From: Flavobacterium glycines
Lineage (GTDB): Bacteria > Bacteroidota > Bacteroidia > Flavobacteriales > Flavobacteriaceae
Assembly (NCBI RefSeq): GCF_900100165.1
Contig: NZ_FNEO01000001.1
Coordinates: 124,001 to 188,000, forward strand
Direction of reading: 5' to 3'
Length of the DNA stretch: 64,000 nt
Shown here: positions 1 through 9,292 of the stretch, one piece after another
Layout: each line of letters opens with the position of its first letter
Position numbering within the stretch: position 1 is the stretch's first letter
Position numbers and translations under genes: made by a program
Notes under the pieces: generated by a model
Database searches by the model: none
Seen by the model: the letters and a program-made list of their open reading frames with translations, nothing else
What the model was told of the DNA's origin: nothing

Positions 1-2608
1 CATCACCATATAAATCCAAAATCTTATTCTTATATTTTGAGAAATTAACATCGGTTTTCCATGTAAAATCTTTAGTACGTATATTAACCGTATTTAACGA
101 TATCTCAAGACCTTTGTTCTCCATCGAACCCAAATTTGCCCATACATTAGTATATCCTGAAATAGCAGGAATACTTCTTCTTAGCAAAATATCTTTAGTC
201 TTAGATTTATATACTTCAACTGTACCTCCTATTCTATTTTTTAATACAGAAAAATCCAGTCCTATATTGTTAGATGTTGTTTTCTCCCAATTTAAATTGG
301 CATTTCCTAAATTATTGAATAAAACCCCTGTTAAAGCAGCTCCATCAAATGGATATTTTACAGCCGTTGCAGTAGTAGCTGTCTGATTCACACCAATAGC
401 CTGATTACCAGTCTTACCGCTTGAAAATCTCAATTTCAGATTATCAACAACATTTACATCTTTTAAGAATGATTCATTTTTAATATTCCAGGCAAGCGCC
501 AATGATGGAAAAACACCATATTTATTAGTGTTAGATCCAAATGCTGAATAACCATCTCTTCTGGCTGTAAGTGTCAACAAATAACGGCTATCAAAAGAAT
601 AATTAATCCTACCCATCTGAGAAGCTAAAGCAGAACCATAACCATTTGACCAGGTTGATTTAGTAGCACCCGCACTTAAATTATTATAAGACAATCCATC
701 ATTTAAAAAACCAACTGACTGAGCCTCTGACATAAAATAATCTTGCTTCTGTGCACTATATAATCCTGTAAAATCTACATGATGTTTTCCAAAGTCTTTA
801 TTATAATTCAAAATATTTTCTACAACCCAGTTTGAAGTTTCTGTATTTGAAGTATAAGCTGTTCCATTTTGATCATTAGCCGCTCTACCTGTATAACTTG
901 CATAACGATCTAAATTGTATGTATAAGAAGCATTAAGGCGATAACTTAATCCTTGAATTATTTTCACCTCAGCATAACTTGACCCGGTTAAATTTCTACC
1001 TCTGCTCAATCTGTCAGTTGTAAGTCCTAAAAGCGGATTAGAATATAATAGCTCTGGAGCCATAGGATAAATTAAATAATTCCCATTTACATCTTTAGGA
1101 ACAGAATATGGACTCATAGCCGTGGCAAAAAGAAAATTAGCACGACCTCCATCATAATTATTATCAGAAAAGAATGCCGAAGTTCCAATTTTTAAAAAAT
1201 CATTTATTTGAGAATCAATATTAATTCTGAAATTAGTTTTTTGAAACTGATAGCCTTTCACAACTCCATCCTGTTTTAATTTAGAACCAGAAATAAAATA
1301 CTGAAATTTATCAGTACCACTGGAAATACTCAAATTATGCTCATTAATTAAGCCTGATTGTGTGGCTTCTTTAAGCCAATTCGTAGTAATCCCAGCATCA
1401 AAATTCGCTACTTCCGATGAATTAGGCAGGACTGCTGTTTGAGGAAGATTATTTGCCTTTAAAAAATCAGCGTATTTTTGGACATAGGCATCTGGACTTG
1501 CAGGTTTTAAGGGACGCGAAATATCTTCAGCTGCTACATATCCACTGTATTTAATGACTGGTTTTCCATTTGAATTACCTCTTTTACTTGTAATTAAAAT
1601 CACACCATTACTCCCTCGTGTTCCATAAATTGCAACAGCGGATGCATCTTTAAGCACCTCTATAGATTTTATATCATTGGGATTAATATCGTTAGTCGTT
1701 CCAAAAAAAGGAATTCCGTCTAAAACTATCAAAGGACTGGTATTCGCATTTATCGAATTGACACCTCTAACCTGTATAGAAGCTGTACTCCCAGGAACAG
1801 ACGAACCTTGAGTAATTTTTAAACCAGCCGCTGTACCTTGTACTGCTTGTAACACGTTTGTTACAGGCAAATTTTCTAATCTATCTTTGGGAACTGAAAC
1901 TACTGCCCCTGTTATATCTGACCTTTTTTGAGTTCCATACCCAACTACCACTACCTCATTAAGAGCTTGAGATGATTCCTTTAAAGTGATTTTAAAATCA
2001 GTTTTGTTTCCAATTGGGACTTCAACTGAATCAAAACCTATATAAGAAACCACTAAAACTGTGGCTGTATTATCTACTCTAATACTAAACTTTCCATCCA
2101 TATCTGTTGAAGCACTTATAGTAGTACCCTTTACAAGGACACTTGCCCCAGGAAGAGCAACCCCCTTATTATCAACAATTACCCCTGTAAGTGTTTTTTG
2201 TTGTTGCTCGCTTATAGAAATAGCAGTAGCTTCTTCTGATTTTGGATTCTCTTTTTGCAAAATAATCTGGTTACTAACTAGCGAGTAAGTGATATTAAGA
2301 GGTTTTAACACTCTTGAAAGTACTGCTGACAAAACTTCATTAGTAGCCTGAACACTTACTTTCTGACCCAAAGGAACCATTCTCGAATTATAGGAAAACT
2401 TCACATCGGCCGATTTACCCAATTCGTTTAAAGCCTTATTTAGGCCCATATCAGTTATGGAAATAGTTACTTTGGTATCTAGTTTTCCCTGACCATTTAT
2501 GCTATTTGCCAGGGTCACACTTGAAAAAACTAAAGCTAATACAAATTGGTACAATGTCATCTTCATGAGTCGGATTAGTAATCGTTGTTTTACTACGGTT
2601 TTTTTCAT
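1..2608 (-). CDS. SusC/RagA-family TonB-dependent outer membrane receptor with N-terminal STN domain (3' end outside window)
   Basis: About 869 residues are visible; the gene runs off the left edge with no stop. From the N-terminus one reads a signal sequence, an STN (secretin/TonB short N-terminal) domain at about residues 40-120, a CarboxypepD_reg-like beta-sandwich at about 145-230, the SusC signature with a plug (VVVVGYGTQ near 240, then VLKDASAVAIYGTRGSNGVI) and the first barrel strands. The family imports glycans or other large ligands across the outer membrane with TonB energy. The STN domain touches a FecR-type anti-sigma factor, and just such a pair lies immediately upstream, so ligand binding probably feeds back on expression. 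I chose the ATG at 2608; two further in-frame ATGs at 2566 and 2560 are possible starts. The ligand cannot be told from the sequence; the SusD partner would lie beyond the window. Confidence 0.93.
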   Translation of the reverse strand, partial: MKKTVVKQRLLIRLMKMTLYQFVLALVFSSVTLANSINGQGKLDTKVTISITDMGLNKALNELGKSADVKFSYNSRMVPLGQKVSVQATNEVLSAVLSRVLKPLNITYSLVSNQIILQKENPKSEEATAISISEQQQKTLTGVIVDNKGVALPGASVLVKGTTISASTDMDGKFSIRVDNTATVLVVSYIGFDSVEVPIGNKTDFKITLKESSQALNEVVVVGYGTQKRSDITGAVVSVPKDRLENLPVTNVLQAVQGTAAGLKITQGSSVPGSTASIQVRGVNSINANTSPLIVLDGIPFFGTTNDINPNDIKSIEVLKDASAVAIYGTRGSNGVILITSKRGNSNGKPVIKYSGYVAAEDISRPLKPASPDAYVQKYADFLKANNLPQTAVLPNSSEVANFDAGITTNWLKEATQSGLINEHNLSISSGTDKFQYFISGSKLKQDGVVKGYQFQKTNFRINIDSQINDFLKIGTSAFFSDNNYDGGRANFLFATAMSPYSVPKDVNGNYLIYPMAPELLYSNPLLGLTTDRLSRGRNLTGSSYAEVKIIQGLSYRLNASYTYNLDRYASYTGRAANDQNGTAYTSNTETSNWVVENILNYNKDFGKHHVDFTGLYSAQKQDYFMSEAQSVGFLNDGLSYNNLSAGATKSTWSNGYGSALASQMGRINYSFDSRYLLTLTARRDGYSAFGSNTNKYGVFPSLALAWNIKNESFLKDVNVVDNLKLRFSSGKTGNQAIGVNQTATTATAVKYPFDGAALTGVLFNNLGNANLNWEKTTSNNIGLDFSVLKNRIGGTVEVYKSKTKDILLRRSIPAISGYTNVWANLGSMENKGLEISLNTVNIRTKDFTWKTDVNFSKYKNKILDLYGD

Positions 2609-2697
2609 AATTTTGGTTTGTTTTTGATTAATACTATTTTGAGGGTATTTAAGAAACACTTCAAAACCACTTTGCAGAGTGAGATTGAAATATTTAG

Positions 2698-2733
2698 GCG
2701 TCGACAATGTTGCAGCATTGCGACGCTTTTTTT
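2698..2733 (+). terminator. Strong hairpin with T-run between the FecR and SusC genes
   Basis: GCGTCG and CAATG (2698-2709, with one bulged A) pair with CATTG and CGACGC (2716-2726) around a six-base loop, followed by seven Ts at 2727-2733. Read on the plus strand it is a textbook intrinsic terminator, but both neighbouring genes are on the minus strand. On that strand the hairpin lies in the 136-nt gap without a following T-run. It may stop antisense transcription from the receptor side or act as an mRNA processing or stabilising hairpin in the minus-strand transcript. Confidence 0.5.
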
Positions 2734-2744
2734 ATTTTATGGCA

Positions 2745-3851
2745 TTATTGATAATTACATCCTTTGGAGCTAATGATTATTTGATTTCCATTCATCGTAT
2801 AAGCAGTATTATCACCAATAGATTTGCAAATAATTTTAAGCTTTTCGGGCAAAGGTTGATCACTTAAAGAAGTGGTCAAATAACATTTTTCTAATGTCTT
2901 AACCGGAAAATCAACCTCAACCGAATACGCCTGCTCAATGGTTTTAAATATCTGAGCTACGGGTATATCCGTAAACTCAAAGCTAAGCTGTTCAATACTT
3001 TTCACAGAACTACTTATAGATTTATCCAAAGTAATATCAGTAATCTTATCAAAAGTTTGATTTTTACGAACAAAACGAAGTGCCTGATTAGGCAGTAAAA
3101 CAATTTTTTTCTGATTTGCTTTTTCTGAATTGACTTCCACCTTGCCTGTTCGAACCAAAACCTCAACATCCGATTGATTTTGATATGCTTTTATTCTAAA
3201 ACTAGTTCCAACTACCTTAGTGACAATTTCATTAGCATGAACAAAAAATGGTTTTTTGGGGTTTTTACTAATTTCGAAAAAAGCTTCTCCTGACAAATAC
3301 ACATTTCTTTCATTTCCGGTAAAAACTTTGGGATAACTTAACTTACTCTTAGGCTGTAACAACACCGAACTACCGTCGGATAAAGTCACTATTTGTGGTT
3401 TATTGGAATTGTTAATTTGCTCTAACAAACCATCCGCATCAGGATTACTAACTATTTCATCATAAACAGAATAATGTTTTTCAGCAAAAAAATTATTATA
3501 TGCATACAATGACAACAAGCCAAAAACTAAGATTACAGCAACTCTTCTAACCCAGCTAGTATTCCAAAGTTGAATTACTTTTTGCTCCATTTTATTACCC
3601 TGTTCTTTTTGCTCGATTTTCATCCAGGTAGCCTGCAATGCTGTATTAATTTGCTCCTGAGACAAATTATCTTCCGGCACATTCATTGCTAACAGCCACA
3701 AACGGGCTTCTTCAACTAATTTGGCTCTTTTAGGATGTTCCAAAGTCCATTCTTCCCAGCCATCCAAATCTTTTTGGGTCTTCATCCACAATCGGAATGA
3801 TTCGTCTGCCAAAAAATCTTCTACTTCTTTATATTGATTACGTGCTTTCAT
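2745..3851 (-). CDS. FecR-family anti-sigma factor
   Basis: 368 residues. A cytoplasmic N-terminal part (about 1-100) is followed by one membrane helix at about 104-122, a periplasmic FecR domain (about 150-250, with the typical LSDGSSVLLQPKSKLSYP stretch) and a C-terminal DUF4974-like domain (about 290-365). The family holds an ECF sigma factor inactive at the inner membrane until an STN-bearing receptor signals ligand binding. It lies 78 nt downstream of the sigma gene and 136 nt upstream of the receptor gene, the usual order for this cell-surface signalling system in Bacteroidetes. Confidence 0.93.
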   Translation of the reverse strand: MKARNQYKEVEDFLADESFRLWMKTQKDLDGWEEWTLEHPKRAKLVEEARLWLLAMNVPEDNLSQEQINTALQATWMKIEQKEQGNKMEQKVIQLWNTSWVRRVAVILVFGLLSLYAYNNFFAEKHYSVYDEIVSNPDADGLLEQINNSNKPQIVTLSDGSSVLLQPKSKLSYPKVFTGNERNVYLSGEAFFEISKNPKKPFFVHANEIVTKVVGTSFRIKAYQNQSDVEVLVRTGKVEVNSEKANQKKIVLLPNQALRFVRKNQTFDKITDITLDKSISSSVKSIEQLSFEFTDIPVAQIFKTIEQAYSVEVDFPVKTLEKCYLTTSLSDQPLPEKLKIICKSIGDNTAYTMNGNQIIISSKGCNYQ

Positions 3852-3929
3852 TTTTTAAAGTGTTTATGCATTCATAAAGGACAACCAATATGTTACATAC
3901 TCATTATTTTTCCTGTTTTTTTTCAAAGA

Positions 3930-4544
3930 TTAAATCCAATTCATCAATAACATCATGAGTAATGTTAAATCTCCTTTCCATTCTTTACGAATATTCAATA
4001 AGCCACGATGCAACAAATTGTTTGCCGATTGATAATTCACATTTAAAATCACAGCAATTTCATCCACACTTAAACTATTGTGATATCTTAAATACAAAGC
4101 CTCTTTTTGTCTGGAAGGCAATACATTTAAAACTTTATTTAACTGCATTACCTTTCCGGCAGTTAACTCATCAGAAACCAACCGATGTTCCACTGAAAAA
4201 TCAAATAAAAACTCAATTGCATCTACCGACTTTGATTTATTAAAAACCCTGTCGCGTTGTTGCAAACGAACAATACGTTTACGAACAGATGACAGCAAAT
4301 AAGCCTTTACCACTACTGTACTACTAAGGCTATTTCTATATACCCAGATATCTGTAAAAACATCCTGAACACAGTCCTGAACTTTTTCAGAAAACGGTAA
4401 AAAAGTATTTCCATATTGCAGCAAACAACCATAATACCTTTTAAACAGAATTGAAAATGCCTGTTCATCACCTGCCTTCAATTCGGCCCAAAGCTCATTA
4501 TCATCAAGAATATCTTTATTTAAAATTTGATTTTTCAAATTCAT
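3930..4544 (-). CDS. RNA polymerase ECF-type sigma-70 factor
   Basis: 204 residues. Region 2 is seen at about 30-95 (AFSILFKRYYGCLLQYGNTF, then VQDCVQDVFTDIWVYR). Region 4 is at about 140-195, with LPSRQKEALYLRYHNSLSVD and a helix-turn-helix ending in HRGLLNIRK. This is the Bacteroidetes family paired with FecR anti-sigma factors. It should direct RNA polymerase to the receptor operon just downstream when released by the FecR protein. It is first in a three-gene minus-strand group, with a perfect palindrome in its upstream region. Confidence 0.93.
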   Translation of the reverse strand: MNLKNQILNKDILDDNELWAELKAGDEQAFSILFKRYYGCLLQYGNTFLPFSEKVQDCVQDVFTDIWVYRNSLSSTVVVKAYLLSSVRKRIVRLQQRDRVFNKSKSVDAIEFLFDFSVEHRLVSDELTAGKVMQLNKVLNVLPSRQKEALYLRYHNSLSVDEIAVILNVNYQSANNLLHRGLLNIRKEWKGDLTLLMMLLMNWI

Positions 4545-4881
4545 ATATTTTAATTCACATTACTTATTTAAGGATATTACCTTCTCAATCTTTTAAAAAG
4601 AAGAGTTGTTATATAAAATAACAACTCCTACATACCAAACTAACATGACTAACCAAATCACATTTACGAAAAGTTATTTTACACATAAAGGACCGTTTTT
4701 TTATTACATACTCATTAAATTATACTTTTTTTTTCACTTTGAATAAAAAAACAAAATCACAATCTGTTTTACTCATTTTCAAAAGCAATTATCTTACTCA
4801 TTTAATTCTCAAAAAAAGATTTTCCAAAAATAAGCCAATACATATTTGCTAATTTAATATATTTATGCAAAATTTATATAC
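4545..4881. other. Divergent intergenic region between sigma factor and InsA-like gene
   Basis: A 337-nt, very AT-rich region between divergent genes; it must hold the promoters of both. The only clear structure is the 10-bp inverted repeat at 4603-4627. I see no convincing TAnnTTTG box or extra reading frame. Confidence 0.6.
4603..4627. promoter_or_regulatory. Perfect 10-bp inverted repeat upstream of the ECF sigma gene
   Basis: GAGTTGTTAT (4603-4612) and ATAACAACTC (4618-4627) are exact reverse complements around a 5-nt spacer. The palindrome lies 58 nt before the sigma-factor start, so it falls in the promoter or 5' leader of the sigma/FecR/receptor genes. It could be an operator or an mRNA hairpin; no regulator can be named. 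Confidence 0.4.
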
Positions 4882-5301
4882 ATGGAAGACACTAACTGCC
4901 CTAAATGTCAAAATAATAAAATAGTTAAAAGCGGTATAATAAATAACAAACAAAGGTATTTATGTAAAAACTGCAATTACTTTTTTACAGTAAATAAAAT
5001 TGGAAAAAAAATTGACGACTACTATGTCACTAAGGCTCTTCAACTTTATCTTGAAGGATTGAGCTATAGAGAAATTGAACGTATTATTGGTGTTTCGCAC
5101 GTAAGCATTAGCAATTGGATAAAATCTTTCAACATCAAAAAACCAACCAATTCTAATTACCATCCTACTTATAAAATATTAAACCACTTAGAACTAATAG
5201 AATACATACGAAACAAAGAAACACTTTCAGGTGCCGGAATGATTATAACAGAACTTGGCGACAAATTTATGGCTATTAAATGGGAACGGTTTAAAAAATA
5301 A
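4882..5301 (+). CDS. InsA-like zinc-ribbon and helix-turn-helix DNA-binding protein
   Basis: 139 residues. The N-terminus has a four-cysteine zinc ribbon (CPKC at about 6-9, CKNC at about 29-32), as in IS1 InsA and IS1595-type proteins. A helix-turn-helix follows at about 57-80 (LSYREIERIIGVSHVSISNW). There is no catalytic transposase domain, no InsB-like partner frame and no terminal repeats around it. It therefore looks like a transposon-derived DNA-binding protein that is now a host gene. It stands directly upstream of, and in line with, the acetate cluster (105-nt gap to the acetate channel gene), so a role as regulator of that cluster is plausible but inferred. Confidence 0.7.
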   Translation: MEDTNCPKCQNNKIVKSGIINNKQRYLCKNCNYFFTVNKIGKKIDDYYVTKALQLYLEGLSYREIERIIGVSHVSISNWIKSFNIKKPTNSNYHPTYKILNHLELIEYIRNKETLSGAGMIITELGDKFMAIKWERFKK

Positions 5302-5406
5302 CTATACTATTTACAACTATATATAACTTATTTTTTTTTCCAAATAAAAAAACTGAATTTGGCATTCTATTAAACCAAAATCAACCTTAAATTTATTTAA
5401 ACCTTT

Positions 5407-5967
5407 ATGGAACAATTATTAAAAGACACTACTGCCAACCCGGCTCCTTTGGGACTTTTTGGCTTTGGTATGACAACTATGCTATTAAACATCCACAATG
5501 CAGGATTCTTCGAATTGAATGCCATGATTATGGGAATGGGAATATTTTTCGGAGGAACACAACAAGTTATTGCCGGAATTATGGAATGGAAAAAAGGAAA
5601 TGGGTTTGCCATGGCAGCTTTTACTTCATATGGCTTCTTTTGGATATCACTTGTTACATTATGGCTGCTTCCTTTAATTGGAGTTACAAAACCTGACGCT
5701 GCTTCAATGGGATGTTATTTAGGAATATGGGGATTATTTACCCTTGCTTTTTTTATAGGGACATTAAACGGTAACACTATTGGAAAACTTATCTTTGGTT
5801 CACTGGTAATTTTGTTTGCGCTATTATCAGTTGCCAGTTTTACAGGAAGCGAACAAATTCACACCATTGCAGGTTACGAAGGAATTCTATGTGGATTTTT
5901 TGCTTTTTACGAAGCAGCCGCAATTGTAATCAATGAAAAATTAGGTAGACAAGTTTTACCTTTATAA
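5407..5967 (+). CDS. satP: GPR1/FUN34/YaaH-family acetate channel (SatP-type)
   Basis: 186 residues with six hydrophobic segments and the family signature NPAPLGLFGFGMTTMLLN near the N-terminus (about residues 11-28). The family moves acetate and succinate across the inner membrane. Its position upstream of a sensor, receiver and acetyl-CoA synthetase on the same strand supports acetate uptake. A hairpin with a T-rich tail follows the stop codon, so part of the transcription probably ends here. Confidence 0.9.
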   Translation: MEQLLKDTTANPAPLGLFGFGMTTMLLNIHNAGFFELNAMIMGMGIFFGGTQQVIAGIMEWKKGNGFAMAAFTSYGFFWISLVTLWLLPLIGVTKPDAASMGCYLGIWGLFTLAFFIGTLNGNTIGKLIFGSLVILFALLSVASFTGSEQIHTIAGYEGILCGFFAFYEAAAIVINEKLGRQVLPL

Positions 5968-5977
5968 AAACAACATG

Positions 5978-6015
5978 CAATAGCCTTATTAATTTAAGGC
6001 TATTGTATTTTTTAT
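5978..6015 (+). terminator. Intrinsic terminator after the acetate channel gene
   Basis: CAATAGCCTT (5978-5987) pairs perfectly with AAGGCTATTG (5996-6005) around an 8-nt loop, and TATTTTTTATTT follows. It lies 10 nt after the stop codon and just before the next start at 6020. Because the downstream genes belong to the same functional group, it may set unequal expression between the channel gene and the sensor/acs genes. Confidence 0.7.
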
Positions 6016-6019
6016 TTCA

Positions 6020-6214
6020 ATGAAAAAGAGACATGAACAAAAGTTGATTATCCTTTCAATGCTGATGATTTTAGCATTGAACTTGCCTCTTATTCTCTTA
6101 TTCGATAGTTCGAAACCCTTATTTGGTTTTCCTGTCACCTACATCTACATCTTTTCAGCCTGGTTATTTTCAATTGCCACAACCTACTTAATTGTAAAAA
6201 AATATTATGAGTAG
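6020..6214 (+). CDS. Small two-helix membrane protein in front of the symporter-kinase
   Basis: 64 residues: a short charged N-terminus and two membrane helices (about 9-28 and 37-58). It overlaps the next gene by 8 nt, so translation of the two is probably coupled. It resembles small partner subunits encoded next to sodium:solute symporters, which suggests it assists the symporter-kinase; no specific family could be assigned with certainty. Confidence 0.7.
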   Translation: MKKRHEQKLIILSMLMILALNLPLILLFDSSKPLFGFPVTYIYIFSAWLFSIATTYLIVKKYYE

Positions 6215-8909
6215 TCTGGGGCTGTTATTAATTTTAGCCATCTATGTGGTAATGCTTTTTTACATTGCCCATTGGTCAGAAAAAAGAAGCCATTCTAAAT
6301 GGACTAACAACCCTTATATTTATTCCTTTTCGCTGGCTGTTTATTGTACTGCCTGGACTTATTACGGAAGTATCGGTTTAGCTGCTCAAACAGGTTTGGA
6401 TTATTTACCTATCTATCTGGGGCCAATAATCATCATTCCTACCTGGATTATTATTCTTAAAAGAATTATTCGAATTTCCAGAATCAACAAGATAACCAGT
6501 ATTGCCGATTTTATTTCGTTGCGTTATGGAAACAGCCGGTCACTGGGAGCCTTAGTTACTTTGATTGCTATTTTCGGGATTGTACCCTACATTGCCTTAC
6601 AACTAAAATCCATATCCGATACTTTTCACGTTGTAACCAAAACCCATGCAACTTCTAACATTTTTACTGATAACACCACTTATATCTGTATTGCCTTAGC
6701 CTTATTTGCTTCTTATTACGGTAATAAATATGTGGATGCTTCCGAAAAAAGACGCGGAATTGTAACTGCTATCGCCATTGAATCGATTCTAAAATTAGTA
6801 TTCTTTTTAATCATTGGGATCTACGTAACTTATTTTGTTTTTGATGGTTTTGAAGACATTTACACCAAAGCATCGGTCTTAGAAAATTTTGATAAAAAAA
6901 ACACCATTGGCGGTTTACCTAACGGACTCAACTGGTTTTTTCTGTGTCTCATTTCTATGTGCGCCATCTTTATTTTACCAAGACAGTTTCACACAGCCAT
7001 TGTCGAAAACAATCAGGAAAAACACGTTCGGACTGCCATTTGGTTGCTCCCACTCTATTTATTACTTTTTAACATTTTTGTTTTTCCCATAGCCTGGGGA
7101 GGAAACATTCTTTTTGAAAATAGAGGACTTAATTCCGACACTTACTCGCTATTGATTCCGCAGCATTTCGACAATAACTTCATTACTACAATTGTATTTC
7201 TTGGAGGATTTTCGGCAGCCATTTCTATGATTATCGTTTCCTCAATCACATTGGCAACCATGCTCAGCAACAACCTTTTAATTCCTTATGGTTTTATTGG
7301 TTCATTAAAAAACACCTCACAGGAAAAAAACATTAAACGTATTGTTCTGAGTCGAAAAATTGGGATTTTCTCTTTAATTATTTTAGCCTATATCATCTAC
7401 CGAATTTTTGTTTTAGACTACACTTTAGTTTCCATCGGATTAGTTTCTTTTGTAATCATCGCTCAATTAGCTCCTGCTTTTTTCGGAGGTTTATTCTGGC
7501 GAAGAGGCTCTAAAAAAGGAGCTATAACAGGAATTATAGCCGGATTTTTAGTTTGTTTTTATACTTTATTGATTCCTTACGCACTTGGAACTACTAACTC
7601 CGCAAGTACTTTTGTACAGGAAGGACCTTGGGGCATAGCACTGCTGAAACCTTTCCAACTTTTTGGATTAGATTATTTAGAACCAATTCCGCAGGCAGTT
7701 TTTTGGAGCCTGTTAGTCAATCTACTCAGCTATATGGCAGTTTCGGTAAGTTTTAGCGGAAACTACAGAGAACGCAATTATGCCGAAATGTTTGTCGATA
7801 TAGACAAATACATCACCAATCACGAGAATGCTTATGTATGGAAAGGGACGGCGAATATTTCGGACATTCAAAAAATATTAGAGCGTTTTCTGGGGATTGA
7901 AAGAACCCAACGCGCCATGACCATTTTTAAGCTGAAATACAATATCGATAAAGACAACGAGATTGCCGATGCGCGTTTTATCAAATTTGCCGAAAACTTA
8001 CTGACAGGACATATTGGTACGGCTTCCGCCAAAATAGTTATTTCCAGTGTAGCCAAAGAAGACAAAATAAGCCTTCCTGAAGTTTTGCGAATTCTGGAAG
8101 AATCCAAAGAAAACATCATTATCAATAAAAAACTGACGGAAAGTTCGAATGAATTAAAAACCTTATCCGAACAACTTCAACTGGCCAATCAGGAACTCAT
8201 TAACAAAGACATTCAAAAAGACGAATTTCTGGACACGGTAACCCATGAATTAAGAACACCCATAACAGCAATACGGGCCGCTACCGAAATCCTGCATGAC
8301 GACGAAAATATTCCTGCCGAAGTACGCCAAAAATTTCTGCAAAATATCATGTCCGAATCTGACCGTTTGAACCGTTTGATTGACAAACTTTTAGATTTAG
8401 AAAAATTCGAAACAGGAAAGCAAAAAATTTACCTTTCCAGAAACAACATTTGTCAAACTATAAACAATACCTTAGAATCCTTACAGCAATTAATCATCAA
8501 TAAAAAAATCCATCTCGAATACAACGATCAACTACTCGAAATTAAAGCATTTTATGATGAAGAACGCATTATTCAGGTATTGCATAATTTATTTTCAAAT
8601 GCAATTAAATTCTGTCCGGATACTGATGGCAAAATTAAAATCAACATAAATGAAAACACTAATTTCATCGCTGTAAGTATTCACAACAATGGAAAAGAAA
8701 TTAACCCGGAAGATCTGGAAGCTGTTTTTGACAAATTCTATCAATCCCGAAATCAAAACATAAAAAAACCCATAGGAAGTGGCTTAGGACTAGCTATTTG
8801 CAAAAAAATAATCGAACACCATAAAGGAAAAATATGGGCAGAAAGTTCAAAAAGTAATGGAACAACCATTACTTTTACATTGCCCAATTACAATACATCT
8901 GAAAAATGA
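6207..8909 (+). CDS. SLC5-type sodium:solute symporter fused to a sensor histidine kinase (CbrA/CrbS-like)
   Basis: 900 residues. An SLC5-type symporter with about 13 membrane helices fills roughly residues 1-520. A linker at about 540-640 matches the STAC-type segment of such fusions (LLTGHIGTASAKIVISSVAK). Next come a HisKA domain with the phosphorylatable His at residue 680 (DTVTHELRTPITAIRA) and a HATPase_c domain (about 775-895) with an N box (NLFSNAIKF) and G2 box (GSGLGLAICKKI). The G1 box reads HNNGKEI where DxGxG is usual. Related CrbS/MxtR sensors control acs in Proteobacteria, and acs is two genes downstream here, so acetate or carbon sensing is likely. It overlaps both neighbours. 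Confidence 0.9.
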   Translation: MSSLGLLLILAIYVVMLFYIAHWSEKRSHSKWTNNPYIYSFSLAVYCTAWTYYGSIGLAAQTGLDYLPIYLGPIIIIPTWIIILKRIIRISRINKITSIADFISLRYGNSRSLGALVTLIAIFGIVPYIALQLKSISDTFHVVTKTHATSNIFTDNTTYICIALALFASYYGNKYVDASEKRRGIVTAIAIESILKLVFFLIIGIYVTYFVFDGFEDIYTKASVLENFDKKNTIGGLPNGLNWFFLCLISMCAIFILPRQFHTAIVENNQEKHVRTAIWLLPLYLLLFNIFVFPIAWGGNILFENRGLNSDTYSLLIPQHFDNNFITTIVFLGGFSAAISMIIVSSITLATMLSNNLLIPYGFIGSLKNTSQEKNIKRIVLSRKIGIFSLIILAYIIYRIFVLDYTLVSIGLVSFVIIAQLAPAFFGGLFWRRGSKKGAITGIIAGFLVCFYTLLIPYALGTTNSASTFVQEGPWGIALLKPFQLFGLDYLEPIPQAVFWSLLVNLLSYMAVSVSFSGNYRERNYAEMFVDIDKYITNHENAYVWKGTANISDIQKILERFLGIERTQRAMTIFKLKYNIDKDNEIADARFIKFAENLLTGHIGTASAKIVISSVAKEDKISLPEVLRILEESKENIIINKKLTESSNELKTLSEQLQLANQELINKDIQKDEFLDTVTHELRTPITAIRAATEILHDDENIPAEVRQKFLQNIMSESDRLNRLIDKLLDLEKFETGKQKIYLSRNNICQTINNTLESLQQLIINKKIHLEYNDQLLEIKAFYDEERIIQVLHNLFSNAIKFCPDTDGKIKININENTNFIAVSIHNNGKEINPEDLEAVFDKFYQSRNQNIKKPIGSGLGLAICKKIIEHHKGKIWAESSKSNGTTITFTLPNYNTSEK

Positions 8910-9268
8910 AAAAAATATTAATTGTAGATGACGAACCCAATATTGTAATGTCGCTGGAATACACTTTCAAAAAAAACAATTTTGAAGTATTCATAGCCCG
9001 CGATGGGCAGGAAGCATTAGACACTTTACAAAAACAGCACCCGGATATCATCATACTTGATGTCATGATGCCTATGGTAGATGGCTACAGCACCTTGGAA
9101 CAAATCAAGAAAAACCCGGAATTAGAAAATTGTAAAGTTGTTTTTCTTTCAGCAAAAAACAAAGAACAAGATATTGAAAAAGGAATTGCATTAGGAGCCA
9201 ACCTTTATATAACCAAACCATTTTCGTTGAAAAAATTAGTCGAACAAGTACAAGAATTAATAAACTAA
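8906..9268 (+). CDS. Single-domain response regulator (receiver only)
   Basis: 120 residues, all used by one receiver domain: acidic pocket D8-D9, phosphoacceptor D52 (ILDVMMP), S82, and K104 (ITKPF). There is no DNA-binding output domain, unlike CrbR/ErdR, which carry a LuxR-type one. The start overlaps the kinase stop (ATGA), so the two are translationally coupled and form a cognate pair. The output must come from another protein; the InsA-like HTH protein upstream is one candidate. Confidence 0.93.
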   Translation: MKKILIVDDEPNIVMSLEYTFKKNNFEVFIARDGQEALDTLQKQHPDIIILDVMMPMVDGYSTLEQIKKNPELENCKVVFLSAKNKEQDIEKGIALGANLYITKPFSLKKLVEQVQELIN

Positions 9269-9292
9269 CAAAACTAAATATAAACAAAAATC

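Noticed and set aside
4882..5301. Active IS1-family insertion sequence
   Set aside because: Only the InsA-like N-terminal type protein is present; no catalytic partner, terminal inverted repeats or target duplications were seen.
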